DNA of 12,371 bases from Bacteroidota bacterium (GTDB taxonomy: Bacteria > Bacteroidota > Bacteroidia > Bacteroidales > VadinHA17). The position numbers and the translations under genes were made by a program. Position 1 is the first letter of the stretch, and each line of letters starts with the position of its first letter. The stretch is taken from the NCBI GenBank assembly GCA_030613125.1, contig JAUWMO010000067.1, positions 1 through 12,371 of the forward strand, read 5' to 3'. This document shows, piece after piece, positions 1-7,076 of the stretch. The notes below the pieces were generated by a model that had not been told where the DNA came from, made no database searches, and was given only the letters and a program-made list of their open reading frames with translations.

Positions 1-118
1 TATGCCAAATTAATAAAATTACATGTGATTTTACCTTAAAAATATTTTCTTTTCAAATAAATGTACCTACAATGACTGGTCACTCAAATAAGACATTAGT
101 TATCATCTGTTTTATAAA

Positions 119-146
119 TTAAAAAAAGCCCCGAAACCGAGGCTTT
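119..146 (-). terminator. Intrinsic terminator of rpmE2
   Basis: On the minus strand an 8-bp stem (AAAGCCTC / GGGGCTTT, one G-U pair) closes a 6-nt loop and runs directly into seven T residues. It begins 20 bases past the L31 stop codon. This is the classic rho-independent form and marks the 3' end of the leftward transcript. Its stem and T-run are visible directly. Confidence 0.9.
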
Positions 147-165
147 GAAAGTTTTTTCCTGAAAA

Positions 166-432
166 TTATTTTTTCCTCTTATCAATATGATCTTTATAAC
201 GGTTCATAAATTTATCAACCCGGCCAGCAGTATCAACCAATTTCATTTTCCCTGTATAGAATGGGTGGGAAGTATTTGAAATTTCCAACTTAATCAAAGG
301 ATATTCTTTCCCATCATCCATCTTAACAGTCTCTTTTGTAGAGGCAGTAGAGCGAGTCATAAAAACGTAACCGTTTGACATATCCTTAAAAACCACCATA
401 CGATAATTTTTCGGATGAATTCCTTTTTTCAT
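166..432 (-). CDS. rpmE2: Ribosomal protein L31, type B
   Basis: 88-residue protein of the large ribosomal subunit, matching the type B L31 family in length and sequence: N-terminal MKKGIHPKNYRMVVFKD, central NTSHPFYTGK, and a basic C-terminus ending DKRKK. It contains no cysteine at all, so it lacks the CxxC zinc ribbon of type A L31. Zinc-free L31 is known in many bacteria as the form usable when zinc is scarce; in Bacteroidota it is often the only L31, and which applies here cannot be told from the window. The ATG at 430-432 gives the full family N-terminus. The gene has a promoter candidate at 700-731, a long structured leader (433-692) and a terminator at 119-146, so it is probably monocistronic and may be controlled through its leader. 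Confidence 0.96.
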   Translation of the reverse strand: MKKGIHPKNYRMVVFKDMSNGYVFMTRSTASTKETVKMDDGKEYPLIKLEISNTSHPFYTGKMKLVDTAGRVDKFMNRYKDHIDKRKK

Positions 433-463
433 GTGTTTAAAGCTTTATTTAAAGTTCTGAATG

Positions 464-692
464 TTAATTAATTGTTGAATGCTGGTAGCTAAATCCTCTG
501 GTACCTGTTACCTCACAAGTTAAATTAATTTTTATTGGTGTTCGGTGAGCCCTCATCCTTAGAAGCATTATATCTTTATACATGCCCTTTTGTTCTTGTA
601 CCTCTAAATTTAACGAATTTAAGGATGAGGGGTTCACTAGTATAAATTTTAGTTAAGCAACTGTAATTATTATAATTATTTCAAAATTTATT
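464..692 (-). promoter_or_regulatory. Long structured 5' leader of rpmE2 (candidate cis-regulatory RNA)
   Basis: The 326-base gap between the GNAT-fold gene and rpmE2 holds no convincing gene. If transcription begins near 692, the L31 mRNA carries about 260 nt of leader. Within it, bases 620-637 and 545-561 form an imperfect inverted repeat: 16 pairs with one mismatch and one bulged C, core TCATCCTTA/TAAGGATGA. The 58-nt interior contains a second hairpin at 565-585 (GCAT-GTAT, AAAG loop, ATAT-ATGC with one bulged A). An alternative 6-bp stem at 605-621 overlaps the outer stem by two bases. No T-run follows, so this is not an intrinsic terminator. Feedback by L31 on its own leader is known in other phyla; its presence here is inference. 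An independent small RNA is the main alternative. Confidence 0.5.
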
Positions 693-699
693 TGGCCTG

Positions 700-732
700 C
701 AAAGATAAGTATTGTAAAGTATATTCCCAAAA
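700..732 (-). promoter_or_regulatory. Bacteroidota-type promoter for rpmE2
   Basis: On the minus strand, TTTTG (732-728) is followed after 20 bases by TATCTTTG (707-700). This matches the Bacteroidota housekeeping sigma factor consensus (TTTG, spacer about 19-21, TAnnTTTG). Predicted start of transcription is near 692. The same -7 octamer occurs in the tRNA-His promoter candidate. Confidence 0.7.
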
Positions 733-758
733 GGTCAATAAATATTTTTCTAATTAGG

Positions 759-1949
759 TCAACCCTCCTTTTCAGATAATGCAAGTTCGACTTTATAGCG
801 GATAAATTCTGCATTTCGATCAAAAAGGTACCGGTAAGTAATGTGTTTTTTTGCCTGTTCGGCACCAATAGCATTGTACAATGATATCATTTTTGGATTA
901 AAATCACCCACCCAGGATAATTCAACCTCCTGATAATAAGGTTTTTTCCTGAATACTTTGTAAAGATGTTTAAAAATGACTGCCTCAAGTCCAATGTTTT
1001 GAAATTTTGGATCCACTCCAGCAATCATCGCCCTCACCCTTGTCATAGTTTTTCTTTGCTTATAATATAAAAATTTAATAATCGTCAACAGGTTAATTTT
1101 TCCATTCATATGTTTCAGAATCTGATTTAGGTCAGGTAATAAAATAAAAAATGCAACAGGCCTTTCTTCATAATATGCAAACCACATCAACTCTTCATCC
1201 AATATTGGTTTTGCTTCATAAAAACATTCTCTGATCTTATCAGGATCCATTGGAGTGAAATCTTTCTTGAATTTTGCCCATGCGGAATTATAGACCTGCA
1301 CCATATCCATTACAAATTTATCCAACTCATTAAACCTGGCATGACAAAAGGTGTACCCTGGTTTACGTGCCACCCATGATGCTATTCTCATGAACCGTTC
1401 AGGAAAAACCTGCACTGATGCCACATCTTTATGGTAACTATATTGTTCAAAATAGTTTTTAAAGCCAAATTCTTCAAAAAATTCTTTATAATAAGGTTTA
1501 TTATATGGCATTCCATATCCAGGATGGATAAAACCTTCAACAAGTAATCCCCAATTACTATCATTCTCACCAAAATTTATTGGGGCATCAACAGCTTGCA
1601 TACCTTTGGATTTCAACCATTCAATTGCAGTATCAAATAGCTTGAAAGCTGCAGATTTATCCCGGACTACTTCAAAGAAGCCGAAACCACCTGTTGGTTG
1701 AAGATGTGCATTTGCCTTTTTCCGGTTATAAAAGGCAGCAATTCTTCCAATTAAACGACCTTTTTCAGATTTCAAGATCCAACGAATAGCTTCCCCATCC
1801 CTAAATGACGGATTTTTTTCAGGATTAAAAACTCCTTCAACTCCACGATCTAATGGACATACCCAATACTCATCTTTATTATATAAGATTTTGGGGACTT
1901 TAAGAAATTCCCGTCGGGTTTTCTTATTTGTTACTTCAATAAGATCCAT
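759..1949 (-). CDS. GNAT-fold acetyltransferase-like protein, substrate unknown
   Basis: 396-residue soluble protein with no signal peptide or membrane segment. I read it as two GNAT-like halves. The N-terminal half (about 1-175) has WILKSEKGRLIGRIAAFYN (57-75), the typical central strands, then GGFGFFE (87-93) and a helix. The C-terminal half (about 250-380) has VRAMIAGVDPKFQNIGLEAV (305-324) at the place of the acetyl-CoA loop, followed by the family-like ending NPKMISLYNAIGAE (351-364). The usual Q/RxxGxG/A loop is degenerate here (QNIGLE), so activity is uncertain. Proteins of this size and layout are common as uncharacterised GNAT proteins in Bacteroidota. The ATG at 1947-1949 lies 12 bases after the stop of the class V aminotransferase-like gene, so the two are very likely cotranscribed. 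No substrate can be assigned. Confidence 0.75.
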   Translation of the reverse strand: MDLIEVTNKKTRREFLKVPKILYNKDEYWVCPLDRGVEGVFNPEKNPSFRDGEAIRWILKSEKGRLIGRIAAFYNRKKANAHLQPTGGFGFFEVVRDKSAAFKLFDTAIEWLKSKGMQAVDAPINFGENDSNWGLLVEGFIHPGYGMPYNKPYYKEFFEEFGFKNYFEQYSYHKDVASVQVFPERFMRIASWVARKPGYTFCHARFNELDKFVMDMVQVYNSAWAKFKKDFTPMDPDKIRECFYEAKPILDEELMWFAYYEERPVAFFILLPDLNQILKHMNGKINLLTIIKFLYYKQRKTMTRVRAMIAGVDPKFQNIGLEAVIFKHLYKVFRKKPYYQEVELSWVGDFNPKMISLYNAIGAEQAKKHITYRYLFDRNAEFIRYKVELALSEKEG

Positions 1950-1961
1950 ATTCCGAATTTA

Positions 1962-3431
1962 CTAAAATTTAAACCAATTTTCCACTTCTTTCATTTTGGA
2001 TCCATCATCAGTTCTGTGATAATATTCATTGGTTCGTTTATCATAATAATATTCTTTACTCCAATCATCAGCATTTTGAATAATTTCATTCAAGGCTTTT
2101 ATAAAATACCGGACTTCAGCATTGGTAGTAACAGGATGTAAGCTCCACCTTACCCAACCAGGTTTTTCAGACATATCTCCCTGTTCAATCTTTTTAACAA
2201 TAGCTTCTGATTGTTTTTGGGACACATTCAGAAGAAAATGGCCATAGGTTCCTGCACAAACACATCCCCCCCTGATTTGAATTCCAAATCTGTCACTTAA
2301 AAGTTTTACAATTAAATTGAAGTGGATTTTTTTATAGTAAAAAGAGATTACACCAAGTCTGTCCCTCACATTGTCTGCCAGGATATTTAATTCAGGAATT
2401 GCCTCAAGTCCCGATAATGCTAATTCGATTAACTCATCCTCACGTTTATTTATTTTCTCTGTACTCATCTGTTCCTTTAATTCTATTGCAAGAGCAGCCC
2501 TTATTGCCTGAAGAAAACCAGGTGTGCCACCATCTTCCCTTAACTCAATGTCATCAATATATTTATATTCGCCCCATCGGTTAGTCCAGGCAACTGTACC
2601 TCCTCCCGGATGGTCAGGTGCAGGATTATGATACAATTTTGAGTCAAAAACTACTACCCCTGAAGCTCCAGGGCCCCCCAGGAATTTATGAGGAGAAAAG
2701 TAAATTGCATCAAGTTTCATTTGTGGATCTTTCGGATGCATGTTAATATCAGCATATGGAGCGGAAGCAGCAAAATCAATAAAACAAAGCCCTCCATTTT
2801 CATGCATGATTTTGGCCAGCTCATAATAAGGTGTTTTTACTCCCGTGACATTTGACGCCGCAGTAAAAGCGCCTATTTTGAGTTTACGGTTCTTATATTT
2901 CAATAATTGCCTTCTGAGCTCATCTAAATCTACAAGCAAGTCGCTATTCGGCTTTAAAATCACAACATCAGCAATTGTTTCATACCACGAAGTATGATTT
3001 GAATGATGCTCCATATGAGTTACAAAGACCACAGGGCGATCTTTTTTCTTCAGGCAACTTTCATCAAAAAGGGCAGGATTCACCTTTAACCCAAGTATTC
3101 GTTGTAATTTATTTATTACACCAGTCATACCGTAGCCTCCAAAAAGCAAAACATCATCTGGTCCGGCATGAACATGTTTTTTAATTGTATCCCTTGCATA
3201 ATGATATGCCCATGTCATCATAGTACCGGTTTCACTTGTTTCAGTATGGGTATTTGCCACATAAGGACCAAAAGTTTTTATGATCTTATCTTCAAGGGGA
3301 CCATATAACCTGCCGCTGGCAATCCAGTCGTTATAAATGATCTTCTTAACTCCGTAAGGAGTCTCATACTCATGATCAATACCAATGACATTGTTCCTGA
3401 ACTTGCTGAAATACCTTTCCAATGATTTCAT
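1962..3431 (-). CDS. Class V aminotransferase-fold PLP enzyme (cysteine desulfurase-like)
   Basis: 489-residue fold-type I PLP enzyme related to SufS/CsdA/selenocysteine lyase. Visible active-site features: the stacking histidine in EHHSN (141-145), the PLP-ring aspartate D219 in FIDFAA, the Schiff-base lysine K249 in SPHKFLGG (246-253), and R387 in RGGCVCAG. C392 falls where SufS has its catalytic Cys (RxGxxCA), with an extra C390 beside it. N-terminal NTHTETSETG (60-69) is characteristic of this longer subgroup. It is about 80 residues longer than SufS, with an unusual Tyr-rich tail (460-489). No sufBCD, sufU or iscU lies nearby, so a Fe-S role is not supported by context, and the substrate could be cysteine or another amino acid. 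It sits 52 bases after the Bax inhibitor-like gene and 12 bases before the GNAT-fold gene. Confidence 0.88.
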   Translation of the reverse strand: MKSLERYFSKFRNNVIGIDHEYETPYGVKKIIYNDWIASGRLYGPLEDKIIKTFGPYVANTHTETSETGTMMTWAYHYARDTIKKHVHAGPDDVLLFGGYGMTGVINKLQRILGLKVNPALFDESCLKKKDRPVVFVTHMEHHSNHTSWYETIADVVILKPNSDLLVDLDELRRQLLKYKNRKLKIGAFTAASNVTGVKTPYYELAKIMHENGGLCFIDFAASAPYADINMHPKDPQMKLDAIYFSPHKFLGGPGASGVVVFDSKLYHNPAPDHPGGGTVAWTNRWGEYKYIDDIELREDGGTPGFLQAIRAALAIELKEQMSTEKINKREDELIELALSGLEAIPELNILADNVRDRLGVISFYYKKIHFNLIVKLLSDRFGIQIRGGCVCAGTYGHFLLNVSQKQSEAIVKKIEQGDMSEKPGWVRWSLHPVTTNAEVRYFIKALNEIIQNADDWSKEYYYDKRTNEYYHRTDDGSKMKEVENWFKF

Positions 3432-3483
3432 GTTTACAAACTGAAATTATTATTACAATGGGAACCTGTTTCAAAGTATCTGA

Positions 3484-4254
3484 TTAATTACGACTTGCAA
3501 TTTTTGACAGAAGCCTTAATATCTCAAGGTATAGCCAAACCAGTGTGACAAGGAGTCCAAAAGCACCGTACCACTCCATAAATTTTGGGATATTTTTTTT
3601 TGAGCCTTGCTCTATAAAATCAAAGTCTAAAACCAGGTTCAAAGCAGCAATTACCACCACAAAAAGGCTGATCCCGATTGATAACATACTATTACCATAA
3701 AGAAATTCCAGTCTCAGACCAAACAAACTCAAAACAAATCCAATTAAATAAACAATTACTATGCCCCCTGTAGCAGCTACCACTCCAAGTTTAAATTTTT
3801 GAGTAACCTTAATAATTCTCGATTTGTACAAAAACAACATTGTGAAGAAAGTTCCAAAAGTCAGGGTTACAGCTCTTAAAACCAAACCTTGACCCTGGAA
3901 CTGAGCTTCTACAAGAGCAGACAAGCCACCAAGCAGTAAGCCTTCAAGCACAGAATATATTGGTACAGTATAAGGTGACCATTCTTTTTTAAAAATGGTA
4001 ACAACAGCCAGAATTAACCCTCCAATTCCACCACCAATCAAATATGGAGTCACCAGTGCTAATCCTTCTGCAGGGTCAATACCCTGGTAGAATCTCGTCC
4101 ATGTATAAAATGCGCCTAATAACAAAAGAAGAAAACCCAGAATGGTCTTGTTAATAGTGCCGGAAAGGGTCATAATTTCCCCTGTGGCAGGCATTGAAAT
4201 ATTTTCAAATATCCTTTTAGTTAATGCGGGGTTTGAAGTATTTCGGTTAAACAT
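3484..4254 (-). CDS. Bax inhibitor-1/YccA family membrane protein
   Basis: Integral inner-membrane protein with about seven hydrophobic segments. The start at 4252-4254 (ATG; 256 residues, MFNRNTSNPAL...) is preferred over an in-frame TTG seven codons upstream, because the SNPAL motif near the N-terminus is where this family usually begins. The C-terminal signature is clear: LNLVLDFDFIEQG, then PKFMEWYGAFGLLVTLVWLY and a last helix with the charged tail KIASRN. The acidic residues in the DFDFIE segment correspond to the region forming the pH sensor in characterised members, which act as calcium-leak channels. The bacterial physiological role is poorly defined, often membrane-protein quality control or stress. 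It is followed 52 bases later by the class V aminotransferase-like gene and may head that operon. I could not find a full promoter match upstream. Confidence 0.92.
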   Translation of the reverse strand: MFNRNTSNPALTKRIFENISMPATGEIMTLSGTINKTILGFLLLLLGAFYTWTRFYQGIDPAEGLALVTPYLIGGGIGGLILAVVTIFKKEWSPYTVPIYSVLEGLLLGGLSALVEAQFQGQGLVLRAVTLTFGTFFTMLFLYKSRIIKVTQKFKLGVVAATGGIVIVYLIGFVLSLFGLRLEFLYGNSMLSIGISLFVVVIAALNLVLDFDFIEQGSKKNIPKFMEWYGAFGLLVTLVWLYLEILRLLSKIASRN

Positions 4255-4511
4255 AAATATTAAATTAGTATTCAAGTTAGAAATTTACGTAAAGATAAAT
4301 CTCTTTTTTAAATTTTCTATTTGTCTTTCATGGATCCGGCGTAAAGATCTGATTATATGCATGTAAACGCTGCTGTCAAAAAATATTGAAGTCCAAACCG
4401 GTTTAAAACTTCTAAAAATACATGATAAATTTCTTGGGCAAATAAATAATATCAAATTCTTAACTTTTGCCAATGTTTTATTAGAACGGTTTCATAAAGT
4501 AATGGACCGGA

Positions 4512-5855
4512 TTAATAGATATCGATAACTCTGTGGTCAATAAGGATAAATTCCAGGATTATTAAAAATGTATAAAACAGATATGTCTTCACAGGTATGT
4601 ATAAACGAGGCCTGATTTTTAGCTTAAAATAATTATATCCTATAAGAAATACTTTTTCAAGTATAAAAACAATAGCAGTTGCAAGAGCGACTCCCACTAT
4701 TCCGTAAAATTGTACAAGATAAATGCTTAACAATACATTCAGGATGAGCTCAAAAAAAGAGACCGTCATTATAATCTTCGTTTTTTTTAAGCCGATCAAC
4801 AAAGTCTGTGGGAATACCAGTCTGGAAATAATTATAAGCAGATACATCATGAACACATCTGCACTCCGTTCAAATTCCATGTTAAAGATCACCGGGAAAA
4901 GCCATCTTGCAAACAACATAGTAACAATTGATATAGGAAAAAGTATGTGCATTAACCTTCTTGACTGATAACGGATAGTGTTCATTGAATTTTTCAGGTT
5001 TCCGGGTTTTCCGATCTCCGAAATCATGGCGTTTGAAAGACCAGTTGCAAGAATAATCACTAAAGGAAATTCCTTTGCCCCATACCTGAATATTGCAAAA
5101 TGTTCCACATCTATCACACTTGTTACAACAATACCATCTATATATTGTGCTGATCCACTTAATAAAGCACTTATTATTAATGGTATTCCAAGTGACAGAT
5201 GCTCCTTCATAAAATCAAACGATATCTTAAATTCTGCATATCTGAATAACAGAACTAACAACCATACAAAACGAACAATTGAAATAGCAACTAATCCATA
5301 TAAAGACCATAATATGTCAAATCCTCTTAGCACAGGTAATATTACAATGATTAATTGAACTGCATAGGTGATGAAACCATAACTCAGAATTGAAACAGAA
5401 TTATTACGTACCAGGTAAATATATTCAATAAGTACAGGAGGATTGCTCAGAAATATAAAGGCTAATAACAAATTAATATATGGAACGTTACCACTTACCC
5501 CGAAAACTGAAAAATGACTCCTCAGACTTAAACCAATAAAAAAAATCAGAAGACTAAAAAAAGTAAGGAGCAGGAACACATTAAAAATCTCGGGTGATTT
5601 CTCTGTATTTCCGTTCTTTCCCCTGTTAAAAGTTTTATTATGGTGTGCCAGGGATAAATAGGATTGTATTAAGCCTGAAACCCAGAAAAAACTAACAAAG
5701 CCTGCCATAAACAGAAATCCCTCAAACATTCCAATATCAATGCGTGAAAGATGACTCTTAGTAAAAAAGATACTAATAATTAAAAAAGTTGTAAATCTCA
5801 TCAGCTGATATAACTGAAGACTTCCAACATTTGTAAATACTTTGTTAAGGTTCAA
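4512..5855 (-). CDS. Wzx/MATE-like oligosaccharide or lipid-linked glycan flippase
   Basis: 447-residue, strongly hydrophobic protein with roughly 12-14 membrane segments, in the layout of the polysaccharide-biosynthesis flippases of the MOP superfamily. These transporters flip undecaprenyl-linked sugar repeat units across the inner membrane for O-antigen, capsule or exopolysaccharide. Supporting features: an amphipathic N-terminus (NVGSLQLYQLMRF, about 10-22) leading into the first helix, a polar segment in the middle (RYGAKEFPLVIILATGLSNA), and terminal helices around FFELILNVLLSIYLVQFYGI. No glycosyltransferase or polymerase gene is adjacent, so the substrate is unknown. The start is TTG (5853-5855): there is no in-frame ATG between the upstream stop codon and residue 19, which is already inside the first helix. 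A Bacteroidota -7 element lies about 58 bases upstream. Confidence 0.82.
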   Translation of the reverse strand: MNLNKVFTNVGSLQLYQLMRFTTFLIISIFFTKSHLSRIDIGMFEGFLFMAGFVSFFWVSGLIQSYLSLAHHNKTFNRGKNGNTEKSPEIFNVFLLLTFFSLLIFFIGLSLRSHFSVFGVSGNVPYINLLLAFIFLSNPPVLIEYIYLVRNNSVSILSYGFITYAVQLIIVILPVLRGFDILWSLYGLVAISIVRFVWLLVLLFRYAEFKISFDFMKEHLSLGIPLIISALLSGSAQYIDGIVVTSVIDVEHFAIFRYGAKEFPLVIILATGLSNAMISEIGKPGNLKNSMNTIRYQSRRLMHILFPISIVTMLFARWLFPVIFNMEFERSADVFMMYLLIIISRLVFPQTLLIGLKKTKIIMTVSFFELILNVLLSIYLVQFYGIVGVALATAIVFILEKVFLIGYNYFKLKIRPRLYIPVKTYLFYTFLIILEFILIDHRVIDIY

Positions 5856-5912
5856 TAAATTTCTATTTCTAAGAAAATAAACAGTTCTGTATTAAGTAAC
5901 TTTTTAATGGAT

Positions 5913-5920
5913 CAAATATA
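5913..5920 (-). promoter_or_regulatory. Candidate -7 element for the flippase gene
   Basis: The minus strand reads TATATTTG, a full match to TAnnTTTG. The closest TTG upstream (5947-5945) lies 24 bases away, longer than the usual 19-21, so the -33 half is weak. Start of transcription would be near 5905, about 50 bases before the TTG start codon. Confidence 0.4.
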
Positions 5921-5962
5921 CTTATTCTTATGTTCCTCATTTAACAATGACAAATTTTCTCG

Positions 5963-5994
5963 TTGGCATACTCCAGAATAATATATTATCTTTG
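5963..5994 (+). promoter_or_regulatory. Bacteroidota-type promoter for tRNA-His
   Basis: TTGG (5963-5966) is followed after 20 bases by TATCTTTG (5987-5994), a full -7 match, pointing at the tRNA gene. Predicted start is near 6001, leaving a leader of about 95 nt before the tRNA. It is arranged back to back with the flippase -7 element. Confidence 0.65.
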
Positions 5995-6054
5995 CTGTTC
6001 CATGTAGTGGAACTTGAAAAACCAACAAAATCAGAGATTTTGGATTTTTCGGGA

Positions 6055-6075
6055 TTAGAGTGCTGGATTGTGGTT
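6055..6075 (+). repeat. Partial copy of tRNA-His D-stem/anticodon segment
   Basis: These 21 bases repeat bases 6117-6137 of the tRNA-His gene with one mismatch (T for C at 6061). The repeat covers the 3' side of the D-arm and the anticodon stem-loop including GTG. Similarity stops sharply on both sides, so no full tRNA can form here. The two copies are 62 bases apart, in direct orientation, and both lie within the predicted tRNA transcript. It may be a remnant of a tandem tRNA or of an integration event at the tRNA; neither is shown. Confidence 0.7.
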
Positions 6076-6096
6076 GGCTTTTTACGGATAATTCAT

Positions 6097-6172
6097 GGTG
6101 GTTGTAGCTCAGCAGGTTAGAGCGCTGGATTGTGGTTCCAGAGGTCGCCGGTTCGAACCCGGTCTTCCACCC
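6097..6172 (+). tRNA. tRNA-His (anticodon GTG)
   Basis: The cloverleaf can be traced by eye. The extra G-1 typical of tRNA-His is 6097, opposite C73 (6171). The D-stem GCTC/GAGC is 6107-6110 with 6120-6123. The anticodon stem CTGGA/TCCAG (6125-6129, 6137-6141) closes the 7-base loop TTGTGGT with anticodon GTG at 6132-6134. The T-arm GCCGG-TTCGAAC-CCGGT spans 6147-6163. The acceptor stem GTGGTTG/CTTCCAC pairs at positions 1-4 and 7, but positions 5 and 6 are U-U oppositions. A complete CCA is not encoded. A plus-strand promoter candidate lies upstream. The 3' end is only 20 bases from the stop codon of the convergent lipid kinase gene, and no terminator is visible between them. Confidence 0.93.
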
Positions 6173-6191
6173 AAAACAAGGTATCCATTCC

Positions 6192-7076
6192 TTAAGGTGC
6201 CCATACTTTAAGTCCGGAAGGAACTACTTTAATCTTTACTGTCTCAGGCATCATTATCGGTTCTCCATCAACATGTGCTAACCCATGAGCCGGCCGTGTT
6301 AGTACTGCCTCCCTGAGCCTTATCATCTTATAATATTTTGATCTGTCAATTTGCCTGGTTAACACCTTCATTCCAAGTACTGGAATAAGAACCCGCGGAA
6401 ATGGAGACAAAATACACATATCAAGAAAGCCATCATCAATCTTAGCTTCTGGAGATATGTATGCATTATTCCCAAATTGGCCGGCATTCGCAAATGTGAT
6501 CATAAAAGCTTTTGCAGAAATTGTCTGGTCTTTATATTTAACAAAATACTCTTGCGATTTATATTTAGTAATTTCCCTCAAGATCAATTCAAGATAGGTA
6601 ATAAGACCCCTGTTTTTATGTTGTGAGAACGAGTATGCAATCTCAGCATCAAAGCCCAGACCGGCTGTGCAAAAAAAAACTGTGTTATTAATCAATCCGT
6701 AATCAATCTCTATAATATTATGATAATTTATCAAATCCAGTGCCTTTGAAAACTTAAGAGGAATATGAAGCTGCCGTGCCAAACCATTACCGGAACCAAT
6801 AGGTAAAATCCCCAAAATGGCATTCTCATGCACAAGATGTCTGGCTACCATATTTACAGTTCCGTCTCCTCCAACAGCTAAAAAATGTCTTGAACCGGAA
6901 CAAAGCTCAGATTTTACAAATTTCTCAGTATCTATAGAAGATTTACAAGTATAATGAATGTCTGATCTAAAATAATTCTTTTCGAGAGATTTCTTCAGCT
7001 CCTTCATTTTTCCACTGGTAAACCCGCTCCCGGCAACCGGATTAATAATTACAGATATATGCTCATTGCTGGTCAA
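6192..7076 (-). CDS. Diacylglycerol kinase-family lipid kinase (YegS/DagK type)
   Basis: 294-residue soluble lipid kinase of the DAGK_cat family, which phosphorylates diacylglycerol or related lipids with ATP at the membrane surface. Motifs in order: VIINPVAGSG (9-18), the nucleotide-binding GGDGT (69-73), GSGNGLAR (94-101), TAGLGFDAE (137-145), the metal/fold motif ISPEAKIDDGFLD (207-219) and HVDGEP (268-273) near the C-terminus. Length is normal for the family and nothing is missing. The start must be the TTG at 7074-7076: an in-frame stop lies three codons further upstream, and the first in-frame ATG (residue 24) would remove the conserved N-terminal INPVAGSG strand-loop. It converges on tRNA-His and is divergent from porQ. 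The exact lipid substrate cannot be read from sequence. Confidence 0.93.
   Translation of the reverse strand: MTSNEHISVIINPVAGSGFTSGKMKELKKSLEKNYFRSDIHYTCKSSIDTEKFVKSELCSGSRHFLAVGGDGTVNMVARHLVHENAILGILPIGSGNGLARQLHIPLKFSKALDLINYHNIIEIDYGLINNTVFFCTAGLGFDAEIAYSFSQHKNRGLITYLELILREITKYKSQEYFVKYKDQTISAKAFMITFANAGQFGNNAYISPEAKIDDGFLDMCILSPFPRVLIPVLGMKVLTRQIDRSKYYKMIRLREAVLTRPAHGLAHVDGEPIMMPETVKIKVVPSGLKVWAP

Noticed and set aside
464..568. 34-codon minus-strand reading frame inside the rpmE2 leader, a possible leader peptide
   Set aside because: No recognisable family, no ribosome-binding signal, and its start codon lies inside the inner hairpin. It is short enough to occur by chance. The RNA structure is the better-supported signal.
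653..874. 73-codon minus-strand frame overlapping the end of the GNAT-fold gene
   Set aside because: It overlaps a well-supported gene in another frame, covers the rpmE2 promoter and has low-complexity A/T-driven residues.
4395..4404. Perfect palindrome AAACCGGTTT as an operator or terminator
   Set aside because: Ten bases only, no T-run and no second copy in the window; compatible with chance.
4142..4473. Two short frames on opposite strands (4142-4366 plus, 4285-4473 minus) in the gap before the Bax inhibitor-like gene
   Set aside because: They overlap each other or the real gene. The minus frame needs a TTG start and neither resembles a known protein. I see no clear gene in 4255-4511.
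4723..5358. Plus-strand frames inside the flippase gene
   Set aside because: They are antisense to a continuous membrane-protein reading frame and show no protein family features.
6020..6085. Terminator-like stem (CCAAC with GTTGG before TTTTT) in the tRNA-His leader
   Set aside because: Only five contiguous pairs across about 45 bases. Stopping transcription there would silence the tRNA from its only visible promoter. The G/T-rich side is explained by the tRNA fragment repeat.
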